Shown in pieces: positions 12,168 to 19,754 of a stretch of DNA of 64,000 nucleotides (positions are counted from its first letter, which is position 1; the number at the start of each line of letters is the position of its first letter). This DNA comes from Streptomyces sp. NBC_00154 (GTDB lineage Bacteria > Actinomycetota > Actinomycetes > Streptomycetales > Streptomycetaceae). The stretch spans positions 2,362,501 to 2,426,500 of the forward strand of contig NZ_JAPEMI010000001.1 in NCBI RefSeq assembly GCF_026342835.1. Direction: 5' to 3'. The notes under the pieces were generated by a model, which had not been told where the DNA came from, made no database searches, and saw only the letters and a program-made list of their open reading frames with translations. Made by a program: the position numbers and the translations under genes.

Positions 12168-13190
12168 ATGGAGCGTGACGTACGGCTGTTGCCCAAGGCC
12201 CATCTGCACTTGCATTTCACCGGGTCGATGCGGCCCACGACGCTGCTCGAACTCGCCGACAAGTACGGCGTACGGCTGCCCGAGGCACTGACCGGTGGCG
12301 AGCCGCCCAGACTGCGGGCGACGGACGAGCGCGGCTGGTTCCGCTTCCAGCGGCTCTACGACATCGCCCGGTCCTGCCTGCGGGCACCCGAGGACATCCA
12401 GCGACTGGTGCGCGAGACGGCCCAGGAGGACGTCGCGGACGGCTCCGGCTGGCTGGAGATCCAGGTCGACCCCACCTCGTACGCCCCGCTCCTCGGCGGG
12501 CTCATCCCGGCGATCGAGATCATCCTGGACGCGGTGGACTCCGCGGCGCGCGAGACCGGGCTCGGGATCCGTGTGGTGATCGCGGCGAACCGGATGAAGC
12601 ACCCGCTGGACGCGCGGACGCTGGCCCGGCTCGCGGTGCGGTACGCGGACCGGGGGGTTGTCGGCTTCGGACTCTCCAACGACGAGCGGCGCGGAATGGC
12701 GCGCGACTTCGACCGGGCCTTCGCCATCGCCAGGGAGGGCGGGCTGCTGGCGGCCCCGCACGGCGGCGAACTGGCCGGCCCATCGAGTGTGCGGGACTGC
12801 CTGGACGACCTCGACGCGGCCAGGATCGGTCACGGCGTCCGGGCCGCCGAGGATCCACGGCTGCTGCGCAAGCTGGCGGAGCGCGGGGTGACCTGCGAGG
12901 TGTGCCCGTCGTCGAACGTGGCACTGGGCGTCTACGAGAAGCCTGCGGACGTACCCCTGCGCACTCTGTTCGAGGCGGGCGTGCCGATGGCGCTCGGCGC
13001 GGACGACCCGCTGCTCTTCGGGTCCCGCCTCGCCGCACAGTACGAGCTCGTACGGCACCACCACGCGTTCACCGACGAGGAGCTGGCGGAGCTGGCACGG
13101 CAGTCGGTGCGGGGGTCGGCGGCCCCCTCGGACGTACGGGCGCGGTTGCTGGCGGGGGTCGACGACTGGCTGGCAAAGCCGGCCGACTAG
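12168..13190 (+). CDS. Adenosine deaminase family protein
   Basis: A 340-residue zinc-dependent amidohydrolase of the adenosine/AMP deaminase family, expected to deaminate a purine nucleoside or related compound. Metal and catalytic residues can be traced: H14 and H16 (KAHLHLHFTG), His and Glu in PHGGEL, His in RIGHGV, and Asp-Asp in GADDPLLF. Canonical adenosine deaminases have HLDG after the first histidines. Here it is HFTG, so the Asp that contacts the ribose 5'-OH is Thr and the substrate may differ. The ATG at 12168 follows CAGGA. It is a single gene, convergent with the TetR gene at 13239. Confidence 0.85.
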   Translation: MERDVRLLPKAHLHLHFTGSMRPTTLLELADKYGVRLPEALTGGEPPRLRATDERGWFRFQRLYDIARSCLRAPEDIQRLVRETAQEDVADGSGWLEIQVDPTSYAPLLGGLIPAIEIILDAVDSAARETGLGIRVVIAANRMKHPLDARTLARLAVRYADRGVVGFGLSNDERRGMARDFDRAFAIAREGGLLAAPHGGELAGPSSVRDCLDDLDAARIGHGVRAAEDPRLLRKLAERGVTCEVCPSSNVALGVYEKPADVPLRTLFEAGVPMALGADDPLLFGSRLAAQYELVRHHHAFTDEELAELARQSVRGSAAPSDVRARLLAGVDDWLAKPAD

Positions 13191-13238
13191 CCGCCTCCTC
13201 CTCCCGGCACCGGGCCTGAGCCGGACTTGTGCGTGGAC

Positions 13239-13850
13239 TCAGGCCTGTGTGCCGATCCCGTGCAGCACCGTCCGCGCGACGGAAGCGGCGAATTCGTCCA
13301 GAGACTGCGGCGGCCGGCCCTCCTCCGTCGCGTCGTACGCGAACGCACGCTGGACACAGGCGCCGAGCAGCAGCGACGCGGCCGCGTAGGTGTCGGCGCC
13401 GGGCCGTACGCGGCCGGCCGCCTGTTCGCTGCGGAGATAGCCCGCGACGCCCCGGATCGGCATGTGCGGGCCGGTGCCGAGCTCGCGCATGGCCGCGTCG
13501 TGGCGGCTCTTGAGCCGCGGCTCGGCGTAGAGCGAGGCGGCGATCGGGAAGCTCTGGGCGTAGAAGAGCGCGGCCTCGCGGGCGATGTCGGTGAGATTCT
13601 CCTCGACGGTCCGCTCCCCCGCCCCCGGGTCGGCGGTCAGCCGCCGCAGCAGCGGGTTGAGCTTGGGCAGCCGTTCCTTGAGCACGGCCACGAACAGTTC
13701 TTCCTTGCTGGGGAAGTGCTTGTAGAGCGCCGCCTCCGAGCAGCCTGCGGCCCGGGCGATCTCCTTGGTGGTGGCCCGTGCCAGGCCGATGGTGAGCATC
13801 AGCTGGTGGGCGGCGTCGATGATGCGGCCCCGGGTCGACTTCTGCTCCAT
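13239..13850 (-). CDS. TetR-family regulator
   Basis: A 203-residue repressor with an N-terminal TetR helix-turn-helix (RGRIIDAAHQLMLTIGLA, then TTKEIARAAGCSEAALYKHF) at about residues 7-55, and a variable ligand-binding C-terminal domain. The ATG at 13850 follows TTGGAG. It is divergent from the NAD-binding protein at 13937, and the 86-bp gap holds several TGAGTG half-sites. It probably represses both genes; the ligand is unknown. Confidence 0.88.
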   Translation of the reverse strand: MEQKSTRGRIIDAAHQLMLTIGLARATTKEIARAAGCSEAALYKHFPSKEELFVAVLKERLPKLNPLLRRLTADPGAGERTVEENLTDIAREAALFYAQSFPIAASLYAEPRLKSRHDAAMRELGTGPHMPIRGVAGYLRSEQAAGRVRPGADTYAAASLLLGACVQRAFAYDATEEGRPPQSLDEFAASVARTVLHGIGTQA

Positions 13851-13876
13851 GGGCGCTCCAATGAGGCTTGACGCGT

Positions 13877-13917
13877 GGTGAGTATCCACTCACTCTAGGG
13901 GTGAGTGAACACTTACC
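13877..13917. promoter_or_regulatory. TetR operator cluster (TGAGTG half-sites)
   Basis: Inverted repeats in the divergent gap are GTGAGT (13878-13883)/ACTCAC (13888-13893) and CACTCAC (13887-13893)/GTGAGTG (13901-13907). A weaker CACTTAC lies at 13910-13916. This fits a TetR operator controlling both directions. Confidence 0.65.
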
Positions 13918-13936
13918 CACCCCAGGAGGGTGCGCA

Positions 13937-14572
13937 ATGAAACTCACGGTGTTCGGCGCGACAGGCGGCATCGGCCAGGAGATCGTCCGCCAGGCCGTGA
14001 CGGCGGGTCACGAGGTGACGGCGGTGGTCCGCGATCCGGCGCGGCTGCCGGTCCCGCTCTCCGACGTCACGGTCCACACCACCGCGCGGATCGACGATCC
14101 GGAAGAGCTGCGCGAGGCGGTCGCCGGGCGGGACGCGGTGCTCTCGGGGCTCGGCTCGCGCGGCCGGAAGGCCGACGGGATCGCCGAACGGCTCACCGGC
14201 TCGGTGATCCGGGCGATGGAGGCCGAGGGGACGCGACGGCTGCTCGTGGTGAGCGCGGCCCCGGTCGCGCCCGAGCCCGCGGACGACCTGCTGCTGGACC
14301 GGATGATGCTGAAGGCGATCGGCGCGATCCTCAAGGAGGTCTACGCCGACCTGACCCTGATGGAGGGCGCGCTGGCCCACAGCGCCACGGACTGGACGTC
14401 GGTGCGGCCGCCGAAGCTCACCAACGGGCCGCTGACGGGGAGGTACCGGACCGTCTACGGCAGCAACCCGCGCAGCGGCAGGTCCATCTCGCGGGCCGAT
14501 GTGGCACACGCGATGCTGGCGCTGATCGACGATCCGGCGGCGGTCAAGCAGGGCGTGGGCGTGGCGTACTGA
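13937..14572 (+). CDS. NAD(P)-binding Rossmann protein
   Basis: A 211-residue atypical short-chain dehydrogenase/NmrA-like protein. The dinucleotide motif VFGATGGIGQEIV is at residues 5-17. The usual catalytic YxxxK is not evident, as in NAD(P)H-binding (DUF-type) members. The ATG follows AGGAGGG. It is divergent from the TetR gene, which is its likely regulator. The substrate is unknown. A role in redox or flavin-type stress response is possible by family analogy only. Confidence 0.85.
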   Translation: MKLTVFGATGGIGQEIVRQAVTAGHEVTAVVRDPARLPVPLSDVTVHTTARIDDPEELREAVAGRDAVLSGLGSRGRKADGIAERLTGSVIRAMEAEGTRRLLVVSAAPVAPEPADDLLLDRMMLKAIGAILKEVYADLTLMEGALAHSATDWTSVRPPKLTNGPLTGRYRTVYGSNPRSGRSISRADVAHAMLALIDDPAAVKQGVGVAY

Positions 14573-14617
14573 CGCCACTGCCCCCAGCGTCCCCGAAAGG
14601 CTCGGAAGGCGGGGACC

Positions 14618-15673
14618 TCAGAGGCTGACGCCGACCGTCACCGGTTCATTGACGAGCGTGACGCCGAAGACCTCGTGGACCCCTGCCACGACCTCGCGGG
14701 CCAGCGCGAGCAGATCCTCCGTGGTCGCCCCGCCGCGGTTGGTGAGGGCGAGCGTGTGTTTGGTGGAGATACGGGCGGGGCCGGTGCCGTACCCCTTGGT
14801 GAAACCGGCCCTGTCGATGAGCCAGGCCGCCGAGGTCTTGGTGTGTCCCCCGTCCGCCGGGAAGGCGGGGGGCGTCACCTCGGGGCCGAGCCGGTCCTTG
14901 GCGCGGGCGAGGAACGCCGCGTACTGCGCGCCGTCGAGGATCGGGTTGGTGAAGAAGGAGCCCGCCGACCACGTGTCGTGGTCCTCCGGGTCGAGCACCA
15001 TGCCCTTGCCGGCGCGCAGCCGCAGCACGGTCTCACGGGCGGCCGTCGCAGGCACCCGTTCGCCCTGCTCGACGCCCATGGCGCGGGCCGTTTCGGGGTA
15101 CTTCAGGGGCGCGGAAAGACCACCCGCGTCTTCCAGCTCGAACCGGACACGCAGAACCACGAAGCGGTCGGGTTCGGCCTTGAAGCGACTGTGCCGGTAC
15201 GAGAATGCGCACTCGTCATTCGGGATGGTGACCGTTTCGCGGGTGTACCGGTCGTAGGCGACGACCTCCGTGATGGTCGACGCCACCTCCTGGCCGTACG
15301 CACCGACGTTCTGGATCGGCGTCGCACCCGCGGAGCCGGGGATTCCGGCCAGGCATTCGATACCGGCGAGACCGGCCTCGACGGTCCGGGTGACGGCGTC
15401 CGTCCACACCTCTCCGGCGGCCAGTTCCAGCGCCGTGCCGACCAGCTCGAACCCCTTGGTCGCGATGCGCAGGGCGGTTCCTTCGAAGCCCTTGTCGCCG
15501 ATGACCAGGTTGCTGCCGCCGCCGATGACGAGGAGCGGCGTACCGCTGTCGTCGGCCTCGCGCACGGCTGCGACCACCTCGGCGTCGGTCGTCGCCGTGA
15601 GGAGGCGGGCCGCGGGGCCGCCGAGCCGGAAGGTGGTCAGGGGGGCGAGGGGGGCGTCGTGGAGTTCCTGCAC
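14618..15673 (-). CDS. murB: UDP-N-acetylenolpyruvoylglucosamine reductase
   Basis: A 351-residue FAD enzyme that reduces UDP-GlcNAc-enolpyruvate to UDP-MurNAc in peptidoglycan synthesis. The FAD-binding segments GGGSNLVIGDKGFEGTALRI and IPGSAGATPIQNVGAYGQEV are present. The substrate-site Tyr is in YRHSRF, the catalytic Ser in AGSFFTNPIL, and the C-terminal KTSAAWLIDRAGFTKGYG is conserved. The GTG at 15673 gives the family N-terminus VQELHDAPLAPLTTFRLGG, though its ribosome site is weak. A large hairpin lies just upstream. Confidence 0.96.
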   Translation of the reverse strand: MQELHDAPLAPLTTFRLGGPAARLLTATTDAEVVAAVREADDSGTPLLVIGGGSNLVIGDKGFEGTALRIATKGFELVGTALELAAGEVWTDAVTRTVEAGLAGIECLAGIPGSAGATPIQNVGAYGQEVASTITEVVAYDRYTRETVTIPNDECAFSYRHSRFKAEPDRFVVLRVRFELEDAGGLSAPLKYPETARAMGVEQGERVPATAARETVLRLRAGKGMVLDPEDHDTWSAGSFFTNPILDGAQYAAFLARAKDRLGPEVTPPAFPADGGHTKTSAAWLIDRAGFTKGYGTGPARISTKHTLALTNRGGATTEDLLALAREVVAGVHEVFGVTLVNEPVTVGVSL

Positions 15674-15686
15674 GGGGACAAGAGTA

Positions 15687-15725
15687 CGGTCCGTGGCCCC
15701 GCCGCTCGGGCGGGGCCACGGACCG
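15687..15725 (-). terminator. 17-bp hairpin between MFS gene and murB
   Basis: Perfect 17-base arms (15687-15703 and 15709-15725) with a 5-base loop, 21 bp after the MFS stop. It should end transcription of the transporter before murB. It lies 14 bp ahead of the murB start, so the murB promoter must overlap or precede it. Confidence 0.85.
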
Positions 15726-15745
15726 CGTACGCAGCGGGCCATCGA

Positions 15746-17206
15746 TCAGGCGGCGACCGGAGCCCGCCCCTCGGCGGGCTCCGCACCCGCCGTCGGGTCC
15801 GACTCCGGGTCCACCGCGGGCGCCGGTGCGGTGCGGCGCCCCGGGATCAGCAGGGCGGCGACCGCGGCGAGCACCACCGCCCCGGCGCCGATCCAGACTG
15901 CCGGAACGGTCCCGTCCGTGAAGGACTGCGCGGAGCCGTAACCGCCCTGCGCCGAGAAGACCGAGGCCAGCACCGCGACACCGAGGGCGCCACCGACCTC
16001 GCGCAGGGAGTTGTTGGCACCGGAGGCGATGCCCTGCTCGGCGGGGCGGACGCTGGACATCACCAGGCTGGCGGCCGGCGCGAAGTAGAGCGCCATTCCG
16101 ATGCCGCCGATCATCAGGGCGGGCAGCTGGGTCGTGTACGGGGTGTCGGGGGCGATGATCATGGCGAAGAGGGCCAGTCCCACGGCCTGGAGCGCGAGGC
16201 CGGTGACGACGACCGGGCGGCCGCCGAACCGGTCGGAGAGATATCCGGCGATCGGGGCGACCAGCATCGGCATGCCCGTCCAGGGCAGCATCCGCAGCCC
16301 GGCCTCGCTCGGCGAATAGCCCAGCACGCCCTGGAAGTACTGGCTGAGCAGGAAGATCGAGCCGAACATCCCGAGGAACATCAGCAGGCCGGCCATGTTG
16401 ATCCCGAAGAAGCCGCGGTTACGGAAGAGCCGCATGGGCAGCATCGGGTTCTTCGCGTGAAAGCCGTGGTGGATGAATCCGCCGATCAGCGCGGTACCGG
16501 CGATCAGCCCGGTGAGGACCGTGGGGCTGGTCCAGCCGTCGGCGTTGGCGCTGACCAGCCCGTAGACGATGCCGAAGAGGCCGCCGCTGACCAAGAGGGT
16601 GCCGGGGATGTCGAGCCGGGCGTTCGGGGCGTACGACTCCGCCAGACGCAGCCGGGCCAACGGCAGCAGAACCAGGCCGATCGGCACGTTCAGCCAGAAG
16701 ATCCACTGCCAGGAGAGGTGCTCGGTGAGGCTGCCGCCGATCAGGGGCCCGCTGGCGACGGCAAGTCCGGTGACGGCGCTGAAGATGCCGAGCGCCATGC
16801 CGCGGCGGGCGGCGGGCACGGCGGCCGTGAGCAGGGTGAGCGTCAGCGGCATCATGATCGCCGCACCGACCCCCTGGACTGCCCGGAAGGCGATCAGCTC
16901 ATTGATCCCGGACGACAGGGCCGCGGCGGCGGAGGCGCCGGTGAAGACGGTGAGCCCGGCGAGGAAGAGCCGCCGCCGGCCGAACCGGTCACCGAGGGCC
17001 GCACCGAGCATCAGCAGCACGGCGAAGGTCAGGGTGTACGCGTTCACCGTCCATTCGAGCTCCGCCAGTTCGCCGCCGAGGCTCTTGCGAATGGAGGGCA
17101 GGGCGGTGGTGACGACGAGATTGTCGAGCGCGGCCATGAAGCCGGCGACGCTGGTGATGACGAGGGCCCAGACCGCTCCTGAGCGGCCTGTGGTGTGCTG
17201 GTTCAC
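15746..17206 (-). CDS. MFS drug exporter (DHA2/EmrB-QacA type)
   Basis: A 486-residue major-facilitator transporter of the 14-helix proton-antiport drug exporters. The motif-A loop GDRFGRRRLFLAG lies after helix 2. Motif C (GLAVASGPLIGGSLTEHLSWQWIFWLNVPIG) marks an exporter. The N-terminus has the LDNLVVTTALPSIR motif (D1-type) seen in this group. The GTG at 17206 follows AGGGGGAG. It lies downstream of a TetR gene and has an almost identical operator in front. Substrates are unknown. Confidence 0.92.
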   Translation of the reverse strand: MNQHTTGRSGAVWALVITSVAGFMAALDNLVVTTALPSIRKSLGGELAELEWTVNAYTLTFAVLLMLGAALGDRFGRRRLFLAGLTVFTGASAAAALSSGINELIAFRAVQGVGAAIMMPLTLTLLTAAVPAARRGMALGIFSAVTGLAVASGPLIGGSLTEHLSWQWIFWLNVPIGLVLLPLARLRLAESYAPNARLDIPGTLLVSGGLFGIVYGLVSANADGWTSPTVLTGLIAGTALIGGFIHHGFHAKNPMLPMRLFRNRGFFGINMAGLLMFLGMFGSIFLLSQYFQGVLGYSPSEAGLRMLPWTGMPMLVAPIAGYLSDRFGGRPVVVTGLALQAVGLALFAMIIAPDTPYTTQLPALMIGGIGMALYFAPAASLVMSSVRPAEQGIASGANNSLREVGGALGVAVLASVFSAQGGYGSAQSFTDGTVPAVWIGAGAVVLAAVAALLIPGRRTAPAPAVDPESDPTAGAEPAEGRAPVAA

Positions 17207-17220
17207 TGCTCCCCCTGAGG

Positions 17221-17240
17221 GTTAGTTATTGATTACTAAC
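17221..17240. promoter_or_regulatory. TetR operator upstream of MFS gene
   Basis: The inverted repeat GTTAGT..ACTAAC lies 15 bp before the exporter start. Read on the minus strand it matches the operator at 17848-17867 at 18 of 20 positions (consensus GTTAGTANTCAATNACTAAC). Confidence 0.8.
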
Positions 17241-17281
17241 TTTGATGGGCAGAAAACCGGGCCGAACCCGGGTCGCACTGT

Positions 17282-17839
17282 TCAGACGGTCGGCCGCGCC
17301 GAGGGATAGAAACCGGCCCAGACCCGGTGGTCGGGCGGGAAGCCGAGCGAGGCCAGGGTGTTGATGAGCATGCCGTACGCGAGGAATGTCGTGGTCTCGC
17401 CGATGTCGGCGCCGAGCGCGAGGTGGATCTCGTCCCACATCTGCAGCCAGCCGGCCCGCACCGACTCGCCGAACTCGTGGTCCCCGGCAGCCTCGGCCGC
17501 GGCGATGGCCGCGTACATCTGCATCTGCAGCAGCAACTTGTCGGGGTCGTCGACGATGAGGCGCTGATACGCCGCCGCCATGCCCTGGCGCGCTTCCTCG
17601 CCCTCCAGGCCGTCACCGGCCTCGGCGAAGACCTTCCGGGTGTCCGCCAGGCAGCGGTCGGAGGCGGCGAGGAACATGGCCTGCTTGCTCGGGAAGAGGC
17701 GGAAGAGGTACGGCTGCGAGACGCCGACCCGCTTGGCGATCGCCTCCGTGGAGGTGGCGTTGTACCCGCCGCGGGCGAACTCGGCGACCGCCGCGAGGAT
17801 GACGCTCTCGCGCCGCTCTTCTGCACTCATCCTGACCAT
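17282..17839 (-). CDS. TetR-family repressor of the MFS exporter
   Basis: A 185-residue regulator with the helix-turn-helix TSTEAIAKRVGVSQPYLFRLF at about residues 30-50 and an all-helical ligand domain. ATG codons at 17839 and 17830 are both possible starts; neither has a strong ribosome site, so the exact start is uncertain. The matching operators at 17848 (before itself) and 17221 (before the exporter) indicate autorepression plus control of efflux. Confidence 0.9.
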   Translation of the reverse strand: MVRMSAEERRESVILAAVAEFARGGYNATSTEAIAKRVGVSQPYLFRLFPSKQAMFLAASDRCLADTRKVFAEAGDGLEGEEARQGMAAAYQRLIVDDPDKLLLQMQMYAAIAAAEAAGDHEFGESVRAGWLQMWDEIHLALGADIGETTTFLAYGMLINTLASLGFPPDHRVWAGFYPSARPTV

Positions 17840-17847
17840 GCGGCTAA

Positions 17848-17867
17848 GTTAGTACTCAATCACTAAC
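17848..17867. promoter_or_regulatory. TetR operator (autoregulatory)
   Basis: GTTAGTACTCAATCACTAAC, an imperfect palindrome just upstream of the TetR start. It is the partner of the site at 17221-17240. Confidence 0.8.
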
Positions 17868-17917
17868 TTGGTCAAGCGGTATGCGACGGCACTCGGAAAG
17901 CCGCACAAGGAGCCGAC

Positions 17918-17957
17918 GCGTAAGGGGCACCCACCATAAGGCGGGTGCCCCTTACGC
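17918..17957 (-). terminator. Terminator after the MaoC pair
   Basis: A perfect 15-bp stem (17918-17932/17943-17957) with a 10-base loop, 19 bp after the stop of the 17976-18404 gene. Confidence 0.8.
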
Positions 17958-17975
17958 ACGGATCGACTCAGCGGC

Positions 17976-18404
17976 TCAGGCGAGCTGCACAACGGCGCGG
18001 GACATACCCAGCACCTTCTTGCCCTCGCTCATCGCCGTCAGGTCCACCCGCACCTGATTGTCGTCCAGCAGGGCGGCCACCTTGGCACTGACCTCGACCA
18101 GCGCACCCTTGTCGTCGTTCGGCACGACGACCGGCTTGGTGAACCGCACCCCGTACTCCATGACCGCACCCGGGTCCCCGACCCAGTCCGTGACCACCCG
18201 GATCGCCTCGGCCATGGTGAACATGCCGTGCGCGATCACATCCGGCAGCCCGACCTCACGCGCGAACTTCTCGTTCCAGTGGATCGGGTTGAAGTCACCG
18301 GAGGCACCCGCGTACTGCACCAGCATCGCGCGGGTCACCGGGAACGACTGCGCCGGCAGCTCCGTACCGACCTCGACCGACTTGTACGCAACCTTCGCCG
18401 TCAT
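17976..18404 (-). CDS. MaoC-like dehydratase, catalytic half (HadB-like)
   Basis: A 142-residue hot-dog protein with the hydratase-2 motif SGDFNPIHWNEKFAREVG. The Asp and His of GDxNPxH are both present, so this is the catalytic partner. The ATG at 18404 shares one base with the stop of the upstream gene (TGATG), implying translational coupling and a heterodimer. The order rpmG - noncatalytic MaoC - catalytic MaoC matches rpmG2-hadA-hadB of Mycobacterium tuberculosis. Streptomyces has no mycolates, so the acyl substrate here is unknown. Confidence 0.9.
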   Translation of the reverse strand: MTAKVAYKSVEVGTELPAQSFPVTRAMLVQYAGASGDFNPIHWNEKFAREVGLPDVIAHGMFTMAEAIRVVTDWVGDPGAVMEYGVRFTKPVVVPNDDKGALVEVSAKVAALLDDNQVRVDLTAMSEGKKVLGMSRAVVQLA

Positions 18405-18856
18405 CACGCCTCCTCGGCGGCGCGCGCCACCAGCTTCGTCCACGCGGTCACGACATGCTCGCCGGCCTCGTCGTGGACCTCGCCACGGATGTCGAGGATG
18501 TCGTTGCCCGCGAGGGACTTGATGCCCTCGATCGTCGAGGTGACCGTCAGCCGGTCCCCCGCCCGCACCGGACGCACATACGCGAACTTCTGGTCACCGT
18601 GCACCACACGGCTGTAGTCCAGACCCAGCTGCGGGTCCTGCACCACCTGCCCCGCGGCCTTGAATGTGATCGAGAAGACAAAGGTGGGGGGCGCGATCAC
18701 ATCGGAATGCCCGAGCGCACGGGCAGCCGCCGGATCCACGTACGCCGGATTGGAGTCGCCCACCGCCTCGGCGAACTCGCGGATCTTCTCCCGGCCGACC
18801 TCGTACGGCGCGGTGGGCGGATAGGTCCGCCCCACGAAGGACTGGTCGAGCGCCAT
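18404..18856 (-). CDS. MaoC-like dehydratase, noncatalytic half (HadA-like)
   Basis: A 150-residue hot-dog protein (UPF0336 type), the probable substrate-stabilising partner of the next gene. In the hydratase motif it reads VGDSNPAYVD, with Tyr replacing the catalytic His, as in HadA-type subunits. The start MALDQSFVGRTYPPTAPYEVG is typical. It overlaps the downstream gene by one base and lies downstream of rpmG. Confidence 0.9.
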   Translation of the reverse strand: MALDQSFVGRTYPPTAPYEVGREKIREFAEAVGDSNPAYVDPAAARALGHSDVIAPPTFVFSITFKAAGQVVQDPQLGLDYSRVVHGDQKFAYVRPVRAGDRLTVTSTIEGIKSLAGNDILDIRGEVHDEAGEHVVTAWTKLVARAAEEA

Positions 18857-18929
18857 GGGCTCGCTACCTCCTGATGGAAAGACGAATGGGCCGAAGAGCA
18901 GCCCTGCACAGAACAGCCCTATACAACGA

Positions 18930-18962
18930 CACGAGGCCGCCCCCAGTGGGGACGGCCTCGTG
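18930..18962 (-). terminator. Terminator after rpmG
   Basis: An ACGAGGCCG/CGGCCTCGT stem extended by inner C4/G4 pairs, 13 bp past the rpmG stop. It separates rpmG from the MaoC pair. Confidence 0.7.
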
Positions 18963-18974
18963 TACGAGCCTGAT

Positions 18975-19139
18975 TCAGCGGGTTTCGCGGTGCGCAGTGT
19001 GCGAGTTGCAGCGCGGGCAGTGCTTCTTCATCTCAAGACGGTCCGGGTTGTTACGCCGGTTCTTCTTGGTGATGTAGTTCCGCTCCTTGCACTCCACGCA
19101 GGCCAGCGTGATCTTCGGGCGGACGTCGGTGGCAGCCAC
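18975..19139 (-). CDS. rpmG: 50S ribosomal protein L33
   Basis: A 54-residue L33. The GTG at 19139 follows CAAGGAG. It carries two zinc pairs, CVEC (residues 14-17) and CPRC (41-44), so this is the zinc-binding (C+) form. Streptomyces usually also has a zinc-free paralogue under Zur control elsewhere. It is transcribed after tRNA-Thr and tRNA-Met. Confidence 0.97.
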
Positions 19140-19228
19140 GTGAGTGCTCCTTGGACGGACGGATGGACGGATGAACGCAAAAAAGAGTAGCCGATCGAAG
19201 GACCGACCCCACAATCGGCTACCGTAAG

Positions 19229-19301
19229 TAGCGGTGACCGGACTTGAACCGGTGACACAGCGATTATGAGCCGCTTGCTCTACCGACTGAGCTACACCGC
19301 T
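19229..19301 (-). tRNA. metT: tRNA-Met (CAT), elongator-like
   Basis: A 73-nt cloverleaf. Acceptor AGCGGTG pairs fully with CACCGCT, the anticodon is CAT in CTCATAA, and the T arm is ACCGG..CCGGT. The paired first base and the absence of the GGG/CCC anticodon stem argue against an initiator. A lysidine-modified Ile tRNA cannot be excluded from sequence alone. Confidence 0.93.
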
Positions 19302-19348
19302 TTGATGCCGGATCCCCCCGCCGTGAGGCGGGGTTCCCCGATCACCAG

Positions 19349-19421
19349 AGCCCCAATACGGAATCGAACCGTAGACCTTCTCCTTACCATGGAGACGCTC
19401 TACCGACTGAGCTATTGGGGC
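19349..19421 (-). tRNA. thrT: tRNA-Thr (GGT)
   Basis: A 73-nt cloverleaf with acceptor GCCCCAA/TTGGGGC, anticodon GGT in ATGGTAA, and discriminator T. It precedes tRNA-Met and rpmG. A small GC hairpin (19317-19334) lies between the two tRNAs. Confidence 0.96.
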
Positions 19422-19754
19422 GAGCGATGAAGACATTACACGGTCCCTCGCCGATCGCCCAAATCCGTTTCGGAGCCCCCCACCGAGACGTAGATCGCCA
19501 CCGCCCCGATCCCTTTGATCAGCCACTCGTCCCCAGCCGGTCGAAGACCGGACCGGCCACCTGATCAGCGACTTGATCCACCCCCGGCCACCCCCGGTCC
19601 GGCCACCGCACCGACCGCCCCGGCCGCCCACACCCGCCCCGTGGCCCGCACCAGGCCACACCGGTACGACTATTTCGCCCCTGCTCGAACCGGGACGAAC
19701 ACGCCCCTAGGCTCGACTCACTCTGCGTGATCTTGCAACCCATCCAGGAGCACG

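Noticed and set aside
10398..13064. An 888-codon minus-strand frame over tRNA-Trp, aspC and the deaminase
   Set aside because: It runs through a tRNA gene, a terminator and two clear plus-strand genes.
14675..17182. An 835-codon plus-strand frame over murB and the MFS gene
   Set aside because: Antisense shadow crossing a 17-bp terminator; no domain.
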